Below, piece after piece: positions 1-8,383 of a stretch of 64,000 nt of DNA. The notes under the pieces are model-generated. The model ran no database searches. It was not told the DNA's origin and worked only from the letters and a program-made list of their open reading frames with translations. This stretch comes from Terriglobia bacterium (GTDB lineage: Bacteria > Acidobacteriota > Terriglobia > Bryobacterales > Bryobacteraceae): assembly GCA_020073305.1 (NCBI GenBank), contig JAIQFK010000020.1:62001-126000 (forward strand), written 5' to 3'. Made by a program: the position numbers and the translations under genes. How positions within the stretch are numbered: the first letter of the stretch is position 1; every line of letters starts with the position of its first letter.

Positions 1-708
1 GCCAACCTGCACGCGACCGAGAACTGCTGCCTTCTGGTGGATGACGAACTCCTGCGGCAGATCAACTGTGTTTCGAGCGTGGTGATTGCGACGTCGCTGA
101 ACTTCAGCTTCGCCGTGGCGGGCCAGCGAATCGCGACGGTGAAGAGCGCGCCTTTTGCCGTGGCTACCGATCAATTGAATGCGATCAATTCCATCCTGCG
201 CGAACGGGGGCCGATTATCCAGGCCCGGCCGGTGCGCAATCCTCCGATCGGCGTGCTGTACAGCGACCCGGTCAATGGGGAGCGCGCGCGGCAACTTTTC
301 GAGAACGTCACCCGGCAGCGGTTGGAGCGGTTCGGACTGGGCGCGAGTTTCGTGATGTCGTGCGTGGAAGACGAACCGTCGGTGACCCGGGCGCTGCATC
401 ACCTGTTGCGGCCCAAGCCCGCCGTGATCATGGTCGCCTCCACGACGGCTCCAGCCGGCCCGGAGGACGTAGTGGGCAGAGCCATGGCCCAGGTTGGCGG
501 AGCACTCGAACGTTTCCTCGCTCCTGTCGAGCCCGGCAATCTGCTCATGCTTGCTTATAAGGATGATGTCCCGATCGTGTCAGCGCCGGGCTGTTTCCGG
601 TCGGCTAAAGCCAATGTGATGGACCTCGTGCTGCCCCCGTTGCTGGCCCGCTACCGGGTCAACAGTTGGGAAGTGGCCTGCCTGGGGCACGGCGGACTGC
701 TGGGGTAG
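1..708 (+). CDS. Molybdopterin-binding (MoaB/Mog-fold) protein, 5'-truncated by window edge
   Basis: The reading frame is open from base 1, so the N-terminus lies outside the window; the GTG at 37 is internal. The 235 visible residues resemble the C-terminal molybdopterin-binding domain found in putative MoCo-handling proteins. The MoCF_biosynth-like signatures are 'RPVRNPPIGVLYSD' near residue 80, 'KPAVIMVASTTAPAGPEDVV' and 'APGCFRSAKANVMDLVLPPL' with a glycine-rich end 'GHGGLLG'. The family binds molybdopterin or MoCo in the cytoplasm. No other moa/moe gene is visible downstream, so its partners would lie to the left. Assignment to the fold is fairly secure; the exact role is not. Confidence 0.75.
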   Translation, partial: ANLHATENCCLLVDDELLRQINCVSSVVIATSLNFSFAVAGQRIATVKSAPFAVATDQLNAINSILRERGPIIQARPVRNPPIGVLYSDPVNGERARQLFENVTRQRLERFGLGASFVMSCVEDEPSVTRALHHLLRPKPAVIMVASTTAPAGPEDVVGRAMAQVGGALERFLAPVEPGNLLMLAYKDDVPIVSAPGCFRSAKANVMDLVLPPLLARYRVNSWEVACLGHGGLLG

Positions 709-781
709 GCGACCGCTGCGGCCGCACGACACGGCGACACGGCAAGGGGGGCGACGCGGCGAAACGCAAGCCGCAGACCGC

Positions 782-1624
782 CTACAGCGCTTGCCGGCAG
801 TACTCCAAACATTTCTTCACTTCAGCTACCGTATCGGCGCCCTTGTATTCGTACTCGATGTTTGCTGGAATGCCGTATTTGTTCTTCTTCAGCAACTGAA
901 GCACCGGGCCGATGGGGGTGTCCCCTTGCCCGAACGGCATGTTCGGACCGTTGTCTTTCTTCCGGTCTTTGATGTGCACCGTCACGATCCGTTCGTGGTG
1001 CTTGCGGATGAACTCGACCGGATCGAAGCCCGCGGCGAAGAAATGTCCGATGTCCAGATTTACATTAATGTACGGCGAGCGGCCCGCCATAGCCCTCTCG
1101 AAACTCTCCGGGGTAGAGAATTCGTTGGGACGCTTGACGTCGGAGTGGCCATGAAACCCGACGCGGATCTGGTTCCTGGCGGCCTCGCGATCCACGCGAT
1201 CCACGACGGAAAGAGTCGAAGACGCCGTGATGATGCTCACGCCTAACGTCTTCGCCATCTCGAAACCGCGCGCGATCTCTTCATCGGTGAAATCGTCGCG
1301 GAAACTGTAATTGAAGGCGTAGAGCTGGATACCCGCGTCGTCGAATTTCTTACGAACGTTGCGGAAATACTCCATCGAGACAGTGGCGCGCCAGCGGCGG
1401 ATCTCGGAGCGAAGGATGCCAGGCTCGACGTGTCCCGAGTACAATTCGCATTCACCGAGCCCGACTTCCACCATCGCCTTGATGGCTTCATCGAGGGGAC
1501 GGTCGCGAAAGCTGTAGGACTGGACGCCGATCTGGACGCCGTGGAACGTGGAATCAATGCGCGCCAGCGCCGCTGCCGGAACCGCGGCAAACGCGAGCTT
1601 CGAGAATTCTCTTCGTGAAATCAT
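782..1624 (-). CDS. Tat-exported sugar phosphate isomerase/epimerase-like TIM-barrel protein
   Basis: A 280-residue protein of the xylose-isomerase-like TIM-barrel superfamily (AP_endonuc_2 fold). The N-terminus 'MISRREFSKLAFAAVPAAAL' carries a twin-arginine motif (SRREF) and hydrophobic stretch, so export by Tat is likely. Barrel signatures are 'IGVQSYSFRDRPLDEAIKAM', 'GLGECELYSGH' and, near the C-terminus, 'ERIVTVHIKDRKKDN' with metal-ligand-type His/Asp residues. I chose the ATG at 1624 because the longer frame (to 1765) only adds a low-quality extension before the Tat signal. Such exported isomerase-like proteins are abundant in acidobacteria and planctomycetes. The substrate is unknown. 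Confidence 0.85.
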   Translation of the reverse strand: MISRREFSKLAFAAVPAAALARIDSTFHGVQIGVQSYSFRDRPLDEAIKAMVEVGLGECELYSGHVEPGILRSEIRRWRATVSMEYFRNVRKKFDDAGIQLYAFNYSFRDDFTDEEIARGFEMAKTLGVSIITASSTLSVVDRVDREAARNQIRVGFHGHSDVKRPNEFSTPESFERAMAGRSPYINVNLDIGHFFAAGFDPVEFIRKHHERIVTVHIKDRKKDNGPNMPFGQGDTPIGPVLQLLKKNKYGIPANIEYEYKGADTVAEVKKCLEYCRQAL

Positions 1625-2227
1625 ATGCGGCAGTGTATCGTACTCGGGTTTCGGATGGCGACGGGCGGTTTGACGGGATAGGAGGTAGAAGGCTCCAAGA
1701 GTGCGCCCCCATCGATTTTTTTGGGGAACGCGGGCACTGGTCTGGTGCAGCCGGAACCAGCGCATGTATTCATAGGTGACGTCTGCGCGTTAGCGACGCT
1801 GAAAGGGTCCTGGATCGTCAGCGAGTACAGCGTTCCGTTGGCATTCCACACAAGACTGCCCTGGTAGACGAAGTTACCAGCCACCGTCGATTCAAAGGAG
1901 GTCGTGCGTCCCGTGTTGGGTTCAAGGGGCAGATCACGCTGACACGTTTGCCCCACGTTGGCCCGTTTGCCGCCGGCGTTTTCACGGCCATGCCGAGCGG
2001 AGGGTTTCCCAGCATCCTGTGCGGAAATGTCTCCTGCAGCAACGTAGTATGGATCGCTGTTCACCGCGGGCCCTCTGTTGACAGGCTGGCGAAAATCGCG
2101 CGGGTCGGCTGTCCCGGTTTCCACCGTTTCCACGAGCCATCCGAGGCATGAAAATAATGAGTGCCGCCGGGCCCCGTTTCTCGCGATAATCGGGATTTGA
2201 GGTCCCTGGTTACCCCTGGTTACCGCA
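1625..2227. other. Gene-poor stretch with a possible decayed minus-strand gene
   Basis: About 600 bp without a convincing gene. On the minus strand a frame open from 2268 to 1621 encodes a plausible patch (residues reading 'GNFVYQGSLVWNANGTLYSL' near 1850), but the rest is low-quality, and an overlapping frame (2042-1818) also has protein-like composition around 'AVKTPAANGPTWGKR'. Switching between frames suggests a frameshifted remnant of an exported protein rather than a live gene. I do not recognise the family. Confidence 0.3.
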
Positions 2228-3202
2228 ATGGATTCACGAACGCTGGTTCTATCAGCCGTATTCGGCATTTGCGCAGGATTATTGATGGCTGGAGTGAACT
2301 ACTGGCTTGTACATCCATATTCCATCTTTGGGCCGATTTTAACCGGCTTTTCAGTCGCTGGACTGGTTTATTGTTTCATCAAGTATCGCAATCAGGGAGG
2401 CCCGACCGTGGAGCCACTGAGTTACGGCGCAGAGCCAGAACGAGGCGGCGAATGCCTACGGATTCTGGGCCGTGGAGAGCCAGCGTACAACGTGGAGGTA
2501 GAGTCGGTTCCTCTCCGAGCTAGCTGGATTCTGTGCTTCGGAGATCCACTTAGCCGAGTCGATGGCGAAGTATTCTTCTCCGCTGTAATTCGTCGAGGAC
2601 ATGAGGCCATCACAGGGCTGGAAGACATCTGGAGAAAACTACAAGATGAATCTGGTTTGCCGGGATTTCTGCCACTGTACCTCAGATACAGAGATTCGAA
2701 TGGGCACTGGTGGAAGAGTATCTGCGAGTTGCACCGCGACGTAACGAAGGCGGGTCCAGGATTTGAGGTCCGTTTTATTCGCCGTAAGAGGATCAGGGCA
2801 CCGCGCTCCATGTATGGAGAAGGAACGCGAAGGCTTGCTATCGTTCTCGGCCTGTTCGGGGCACTTGCTGGCGGCTTTTACGCCAGAAACCAATTCCGCA
2901 CGACTTTCAGTGATCTTGACCGACGCATCTGGAATTCCTCGTATTTTCGTGAACAGCGCGAAGGCCCTACTCCCAAGACTCTTCCGGCTGATTTCTCGGA
3001 ATGGGATGCCACACCGCCTAGGACTCCATCCCCGGATGCGTTGGATCAGATGCTCGCAGGGATGAAGCAAGCCGCTCCTGCGTCTGGCCCGCCGTGGTAT
3101 AGCTATCTTCGTCCACTCGTTCCAGTGTTATTTGGCTTCGTCCTGGCCTGGGGAGCCACGCATTGCGTCGCATGGGTCATTCGCGGTTTCGCGGAGGGGT
3201 GA
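2228..3202 (+). CDS. Hypothetical integral membrane protein
   Basis: This 324-residue protein is not a family I recognise. It starts at ATG 2228. Two hydrophobic helices lie at the N-terminus (about residues 5-25 and 32-52, the latter ending 'AGLVYCFIKYRNQ'). A soluble region of about 150 residues follows, then a third helix around 'LAIVLGLFGALAGGFYARNQ' and a fourth near the C-terminus ('LVPVLFGFVLAWGATHCVAW'). The middle domain is rich in W/F/G, without recognised catalytic motifs. The base composition is less GC-rich than its neighbours, which hints at acquisition. It ends about 100 bp before secG on the same strand but lacks an obvious functional link. Confidence 0.6.
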   Translation: MDSRTLVLSAVFGICAGLLMAGVNYWLVHPYSIFGPILTGFSVAGLVYCFIKYRNQGGPTVEPLSYGAEPERGGECLRILGRGEPAYNVEVESVPLRASWILCFGDPLSRVDGEVFFSAVIRRGHEAITGLEDIWRKLQDESGLPGFLPLYLRYRDSNGHWWKSICELHRDVTKAGPGFEVRFIRRKRIRAPRSMYGEGTRRLAIVLGLFGALAGGFYARNQFRTTFSDLDRRIWNSSYFREQREGPTPKTLPADFSEWDATPPRTPSPDALDQMLAGMKQAAPASGPPWYSYLRPLVPVLFGFVLAWGATHCVAWVIRGFAEG

Positions 3203-3298
3203 GGCTGGCGGAACTCGAACCTGAGTTCAACGCACTTTTCAGGCACCGCCGGCGTTTGACCCGTGCCGGGGCGGTTTCTTATACTGGAAATTCGGAAC

Positions 3299-3694
3299 AT
3301 GCTTATTATATTGACCATCATCCACGTCCTGGTCTGTCTCTTTCTGACGATTGTGGTTCTGTTGCAGAGTGGGAAGGCCGCGGATTTGGCCGGCGCTTTT
3401 GGCGGTATGGGATCGCAGACGGCTTTCGGGCCGCGTGGATCGGCGACGCTGCTCTCCAAGGCGACCACGTTGTCCGCCATCGTATTTATGTGTACCTCGC
3501 TGGCGCTTTCGATTGTGGAAACGCGCAACGCCGGCACGAACGCGACCATCCTCGAAAAGAAGACGCCGGCGAAGCAGTCCGTGCCTGGAGCCAACCCGCC
3601 GGCGCAAGGACCGGCGCCGATGACCGCGACTCCGTCAATCCCGGGCGCGCCCAAAGGTCAGCCGCAGCCGTTGCGGCTTCCACCGAAGAAGTAG
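3299..3694 (+). CDS. secG: Preprotein translocase subunit SecG
   Basis: A 131-residue SecG. The first helix ('LIILTIIHVLVCLFLTIVVL') runs into the family signature 'LLQSGKAADLAGAFGGMGSQ' with 'FGPRGSATLLSKAT', then a second helix ('TTLSAIVFMCTSLALSIVET'). SecG helps SecYE/SecA move proteins across the inner membrane. The C-terminus adds a Pro/Ala-rich tail of about 55 residues ending in lysines, longer than in the minimal family. ATG 3299 is preferred over GTG 3263 because it places the first helix at the N-terminus. The stop lies 8 bp before a tRNA-Leu gene, so the two are probably co-transcribed. Confidence 0.93.
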   Translation: MLIILTIIHVLVCLFLTIVVLLQSGKAADLAGAFGGMGSQTAFGPRGSATLLSKATTLSAIVFMCTSLALSIVETRNAGTNATILEKKTPAKQSVPGANPPAQGPAPMTATPSIPGAPKGQPQPLRLPPKK

Positions 3695-3702
3695 TCACCC
3701 AT

Positions 3703-3789
3703 GCGGAGGTGGCGGAATTGGCAGACGCACTAGCTTGAGGTGCTAGCGGGAGCAATCTCGTGGGGGTTCAAGTCCCCCTCTCCGCACCA
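3703..3789 (+). tRNA. tRNA-Leu (anticodon GAG), CCA encoded
   Basis: A cloverleaf can be folded by eye. The acceptor strand GCGGAGG at 3703 pairs with TCTCCGC before the discriminator A (3786) and the encoded CCA (3787-3789). The anticodon arm is CTAGC-TTGAGGT-GCTAG, giving anticodon GAG. A variable arm and the T-arm GGGGGTTCAAGTCCCCC follow. The long variable arm is as expected for a class II leucine tRNA. Its position right after secG matches the secG-leuU(GAG) order of E. coli. Confidence 0.95.
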
Positions 3790-3800
3790 AATTATCTCTT

Positions 3801-3832
3801 TTGGGGCCATTAGTTTACGGCCTCCAATTTTT
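3801..3832. terminator. Rho-independent terminator after secG/tRNA-Leu
   Basis: Stem TTGGGGCC (3801-3808) pairs with GGCCTCCAA (3819-3827) with one bulged A, a 10-nt loop and then a run of five T's. It lies 12 bp past the tRNA. The upstream AAAAG on the other strand means it may also serve the convergent epimerase gene. Confidence 0.75.
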
Positions 3833-3941
3833 CGTGGGTTCTCTATGATGGTCGGTGGCCGATGATTACCCGTTTGGCGCCCAGCGTTTGGATCTTGGCG
3901 CTCGAGGGTTAATCTTTTTCTTTCATCCGTTGCAGGCAAAG

Positions 3942-5342
3942 CTATGCATCAGCCGCAGGCCGCGGGGGAGCCGCGCCACGCGCCATCATCCGATCCAGGG
4001 TCAGGATATTCAACATCAGTTGGCGGAGAGGATGATAGTTGTCCTGGCGGCCGACGTGAGGCTGCAAGGTCATCCGGCGGTCGGCGAAAAGCATGTATCC
4101 GGCTGGGTAACCGCGCTCCTTCTGCCAGAACTTCTCGGTGACAATCTGGTATGCCATCCCGAAATACTCTGCCGCCCACTCCGCGCCGGTTCGCTCCAGC
4201 ACGTTCAGAGTTGCTACGAGCACTTCATTTTGGCACCACAGGCACTTCATGTATTCATATTCGCCCGTGAAATGCAATTGTTGATGGGTCCCCGGCGGGG
4301 TTTCCACCGGCCATCGATAAAAGGGGTGATCCACGTTGATCCACTGAGAGAGTCCCCCGTAGATGTGGTCCCAACCGGCGTTGAGATGGTGATGAATGCG
4401 CTGGGCGCAGGTTTTCCACAACGACTCATCGTGGCGGCGGTTCGCTTCGTCCATCACCATCCACAAGGCCTCAACCGAGTGGCCGAAGCGCGACTTCTGT
4501 GCTTCCTCTTGCGGCCTCGTGAAATCGTAATACAACATTTCCGTATTGAGGCCGATGTCGGGGTTGTAATGCCTGTTCATGATCGCGTCCAAGGCGCGGT
4601 CCGCGATCGCGGCGATTTGCGGATCGTTCCCCCGCGCGAGCATCTGGGTCGAGATCCTGAGGTTCAGAAACCACAATCCCTGGGGCCGTATAGCGCGTTT
4701 GCTGGTCCATAGGTACGGGAAATCAGCGCCCCGGTAGCGAAACGCCGGGCTGTCGAAGTCCTGGAAGAGCTTGTTCAGGATGGCGAAGGCGGCTTCACGG
4801 GACGGTTCGTCGCCGCTCGCGGCAGCGTACTCTTGGAGGCCTTCGGCGAGGTGATACATTCCCTCCGTGTCGCCACTGAAGGGCCTCAGGACGTTCCCCT
4901 CCCGCGACAGCCCTTCCGCCCACCAGCCGTCTTTTTGCCGCGCGTACTTAAACACAAATTCTTTGGTCCTTTTCGCTACCTCCAGAAACTGGGGGTTATT
5001 TCCAAAGCGGTTATACAGGAAACTGTAAATCCAGATGGCGCGCCCCAGAAACCAGAGGTTCTTGCCGGTATCGAGGAGTGTGCCGTCGTAATCCAGACTG
5101 CACATGAGACCGCCATAATCGTGGTCGATTCCGTGCTCGTCCCAAAAAGGCAGAAGAACCTGGAAGAGCTGGTTGTGGAGACTTTGGCGCAACTCCCCAA
5201 GGCTCATTCCCGCCAACCGCAATTCCCCAGGGTCTGTCGCATTCCCCGGCGGTCCACTTAGGCTCTGAGCCCTTCCCAGACTCGCTATCCCAAGTCGCAC
5301 TGCGGCTGCTCCCGTGAATCCGAGAAACGCACGTCGTTTCAC
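3942..5342 (-). CDS. Exported AGE-family epimerase/isomerase (N-acylglucosamine 2-epimerase-like)
   Basis: A 466-residue (alpha/alpha)6-barrel protein of the AGE/cellobiose-2-epimerase family. The start is GTG 5342 with AGGAG upstream. The N-terminus 'MKRRAFLGFTGAAAVRLG' is a Tat-like signal. Family signatures: 'DHDYGGLMCSLDYDG' near residue 75, 'DTGKNLWFLGRAIWIYSFLY', 'DGWWAEGLSREGN', 'FGHSVEALWMVMDEA' with the conserved His, and 'DHIYGGLSQWINVD'. Characterised members interconvert sugars at C2, for example cellobiose/Glc-Man or GlcNAc/ManNAc; an exported one would act on sugars in the periplasm. Substrate choice cannot be read from the sequence. It is alone in its orientation. Confidence 0.88.
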   Translation of the reverse strand: MKRRAFLGFTGAAAVRLGIASLGRAQSLSGPPGNATDPGELRLAGMSLGELRQSLHNQLFQVLLPFWDEHGIDHDYGGLMCSLDYDGTLLDTGKNLWFLGRAIWIYSFLYNRFGNNPQFLEVAKRTKEFVFKYARQKDGWWAEGLSREGNVLRPFSGDTEGMYHLAEGLQEYAAASGDEPSREAAFAILNKLFQDFDSPAFRYRGADFPYLWTSKRAIRPQGLWFLNLRISTQMLARGNDPQIAAIADRALDAIMNRHYNPDIGLNTEMLYYDFTRPQEEAQKSRFGHSVEALWMVMDEANRRHDESLWKTCAQRIHHHLNAGWDHIYGGLSQWINVDHPFYRWPVETPPGTHQQLHFTGEYEYMKCLWCQNEVLVATLNVLERTGAEWAAEYFGMAYQIVTEKFWQKERGYPAGYMLFADRRMTLQPHVGRQDNYHPLRQLMLNILTLDRMMARGAAPPRPAADA

Positions 5343-5554
5343 CTGTCGGTGCTCCTCTCTGTATCTTTCAACGAAGCATCCCTAACCAACCGGCCGGCAG
5401 GGCGGGGGCTTCAGCTACCTGCCGCTAGACCGGTATTTCAGCTTCGACATTCTCTCACGGGTGCGTTCTCTGGTTGGGGGTCGACAGTCCGCAAAAGCCA
5501 CCACGGTGCGGAACGGGCGCTACTCGTTCGGAAGGTTCCTGATGATTAGCTTTC

Positions 5555-8215
5555 CTACTTCTTTGACGCGAGGGCCGACCAATTGAGCAGCAAGCCTATC
5601 GAGCTTGCTTCCGCCCGAGCGGGAGTAACGGCCAGAACTCGCTGGCCATCGGCAGAAACATCAAATAGCGGTGCGGCCGTGTCTACCAGGTTCACTTGAA
5701 AGAGCGGGCGCAGGGCTTTCACTTGCAAAGATTGAGGGTTCAAGCTCAGGTCCGCTTCCATCAATTGATTGCCCGTAGTTAAGAAAAACAATTGATTTTT
5801 CTTACTCCACCGGACCAACCACCCGCCAGCGTGCGAGATCTGGTATTTGCCGCCGGGCCCCGGAAAGGGCACGACATACACCTCGGGCCGGCCCGTTTCA
5901 ATGGAAAAATAGGCCAGCCAATGGCCATCGGGTGAAAAGTTGCCATCGAACTGGTACGCGGGAACCGAAGCAACCTGAAATGGCTTCCTTTCACCGAACA
6001 GGGGAAGAATCCAGTTTTCCATAAGAGCGGTTTTCAGGCTAAAGATGTCATAGGAGAGATAGCGCCCGTCGGATGACCAGTCCACCACATTGGCGCCCGC
6101 GGCATCAGGCCCCAGCGTGAACAGTGTTTCCTCCGCGCCCGACCCATCAGCGGGTTTTCGCAGGATCGACACCTTGCCACCGGAGCGATTAGAGTACGCG
6201 ATATACCTTCCGTCCGGGGACCAGACGGACCAGACTTTCACGCCAGGACCGAATGTCATCCGGGTACTGACGCCACCGGCCGCGGGAAGCGACCAGAGGT
6301 CCGAGCCAGGGGAGTTCTGGGGTTCCACCACTGTCAAAACCTGCTTGCCGTCAGGCGATATTTTCGGACTGCGGTATTGCGCAACTTGTCCAATGGTGCC
6401 GAGCGGCTTGCCGTCTAAGTCAAACCATTCGAGACGCGTTTCTCGCGGACTGGCCTGAAAAGCGAGAACAGAATCGCCTCCCACCGAGTAATTGGAGGCA
6501 TCCGTCAACGGAACCACGGTACCTGACAGACTGGCAGAACCGGGATCAAAAGGCTGCGCGAACAACTTACTGTCTCTGAGAAAGAGCAAGAAACCGGCGG
6601 CATAGGTTGGGTGAGAAGCATTCTCGATCACTAGTTTTGCCTCGGCCGAACCCAAGGCTCGCATTTCGACGCGGTTCTGAAACTTCCGGTCCGTTGCGAC
6701 ATATACGAAATGCTTCCCGTCAGGCAGAAACGCAGGATCGGACTCCGACCAATCGTTGGAATTGAGAGGTGCAACCGGCGACGGCTTTCCCCCCGTAACG
6801 GAAATCCTGTTTAGAGCTTGTCCACGGGCAACAGCGAATAGGATGTTGCCATCTGCTCCCCATGCGCCTGCGTGATCCTGGGGCGTACCGTCGTTCAGGA
6901 CTTGAATGTTTCCGTTCGTCAGATCCACCGTCTTCAGTCTGGAATCGGCGAAAAAACCGAGAGAACGGCTGTCGGGCGACCAAAATGGTTCCGCGGCATT
7001 TTCGGTTCCGGATACTGCTGTGGCCTCGTGCGCGTTGAGGAAACGCACCCACAGTTTGATGACGCCGTTTTGGTCGATGGCGGAGAAGGCCAGTTTGGTT
7101 CCATCCGGCGAAACCGCGACCGGACCGGCCCCGAATCCAAAAGCCAGAAAGCGCGTGTCCGGCGGTGGAGGAATGAACGCCAGCACAGGAGCAGACTCCG
7201 CAGTGTGGGACCGACGGGAAATCCACGTCACAGAAGCAAGGAGCAAAAGCGCGAGCGCGCCGGCAAGCATCCATCCTAACTTCTCGCGGCTCTTTCCTTT
7301 GCCGGCGACTGGCGCAGATGCGGCTTGGGATGCGGACGAAACCGCGCCTTCAGCGATCCACCTCAGTTGCAGCTTCAGATCGTGAACGGTCTGAAATCGC
7401 TCATCCGGATCCTTCGCCAAGCAGGTTTTGATCACACGATCCAGCGCGCGCGGAGACATGGGCTGGACCGACGAGATCGGAGCCGGGTCGCGCTCCAGCA
7501 CCGCCGCGATCACGCTGGCCGTGGTCTTGCCTCCGAAAGCCCGCTTGCCCGTCGCCATTTCGTACAGCACCGCGCCCAGCGAAAAGATGTCGCTGCGCGC
7601 GTCCGATTCCTTGCCTTCCACCTGCTCGGGCGACATGTACTGAAACGTTCCCAGCACCGTGCCCTGCGCCGTGAGCGGATAGCTGCCTTCCGGATGATTC
7701 AGCGTTGCCGTCAAACTGGACGAGGGCGCGGCCGCGGGTAGAACAGCCTTCGCCATGCCGAAGTCCATCAGCTTCGCTCCCGTCTTGGTCAGCATGATGT
7801 TTCCCGGCTTCAGGTCGCGATGAATGACTCCGCTCTTGTGGGCTTTCTCTAGGCCTTCGCAAATTTCCCAGCCGTATTTCAGCAATTGCTCTGCCGGCAG
7901 TGGACCTTTAATCAGGCGCTCGGCCAAGGTCTCGCCTTCCAGGTATTCCATCACCAGATAATCGATGCCATCCTCGTGGCCGACGTCGTGGAGAGTGCAG
8001 ATGTTGGGATGGTTCAAGGAAGAGATCGCACGTGCTTCCCGGTCGAAGCGCTGCCTGGCCTCAGGGTTTTCAGAAAGGTGAGAGGGGAGAATCTTGATGG
8101 CGATAGTGCGGTCGAGCCGGGTATCACGCGCACGATAGACTTCGCCCATGCCGCCGGCGCCCAGCGGCGAGAGGATTTCGTACGGACCGAGGCGGGTTCC
8201 AGCGGAAAGCGGCAT
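5555..8215 (-). CDS. Ser/Thr protein kinase with C-terminal PD40/WD40-like beta-propeller
   Basis: About 886 residues. The N-terminal kinase domain (residues 5-265) has the glycine loop 'LGAGGMGEVYRARD', the lysine in 'IAIKILP', catalytic 'VIHRDLKPGNIML', 'LMDFGMAKAV' and an 'APE'-like 'SPEQVEGK', so it appears catalytically complete. A transmembrane helix ('LGWMLAGALALLLLASVTWI') follows, then an exported half made of TolB/PD40-type blades such as 'AVSPDGTKLAFSA' and 'WSPDGRYIAYSNRSG'. The family signals across the inner membrane by Hanks-type phosphorylation. I chose ATG 8215 (MPLSAGTRLG...) over longer starts because the kinase fold begins directly after it. Confidence 0.93.
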   Translation of the reverse strand: MPLSAGTRLGPYEILSPLGAGGMGEVYRARDTRLDRTIAIKILPSHLSENPEARQRFDREARAISSLNHPNICTLHDVGHEDGIDYLVMEYLEGETLAERLIKGPLPAEQLLKYGWEICEGLEKAHKSGVIHRDLKPGNIMLTKTGAKLMDFGMAKAVLPAAAPSSSLTATLNHPEGSYPLTAQGTVLGTFQYMSPEQVEGKESDARSDIFSLGAVLYEMATGKRAFGGKTTASVIAAVLERDPAPISSVQPMSPRALDRVIKTCLAKDPDERFQTVHDLKLQLRWIAEGAVSSASQAASAPVAGKGKSREKLGWMLAGALALLLLASVTWISRRSHTAESAPVLAFIPPPPDTRFLAFGFGAGPVAVSPDGTKLAFSAIDQNGVIKLWVRFLNAHEATAVSGTENAAEPFWSPDSRSLGFFADSRLKTVDLTNGNIQVLNDGTPQDHAGAWGADGNILFAVARGQALNRISVTGGKPSPVAPLNSNDWSESDPAFLPDGKHFVYVATDRKFQNRVEMRALGSAEAKLVIENASHPTYAAGFLLFLRDSKLFAQPFDPGSASLSGTVVPLTDASNYSVGGDSVLAFQASPRETRLEWFDLDGKPLGTIGQVAQYRSPKISPDGKQVLTVVEPQNSPGSDLWSLPAAGGVSTRMTFGPGVKVWSVWSPDGRYIAYSNRSGGKVSILRKPADGSGAEETLFTLGPDAAGANVVDWSSDGRYLSYDIFSLKTALMENWILPLFGERKPFQVASVPAYQFDGNFSPDGHWLAYFSIETGRPEVYVVPFPGPGGKYQISHAGGWLVRWSKKNQLFFLTTGNQLMEADLSLNPQSLQVKALRPLFQVNLVDTAAPLFDVSADGQRVLAVTPARAEASSIGLLLNWSALASKK

Positions 8216-8383
8216 GAGCTGAACGATTGTAACGCGGGCACGTACTGCCAAGGATGGCATGCCGCCGAGCGGGCTCAGCGAATGCGGACCGCAATTCTTC
8301 AGTTCCCGGTTGGTCAGCAATCCGCACATCCCCCCGGCACTTGGAAGGCGCCAGGTTCGGAGGCCGCGCACGGATTGCCCTTC

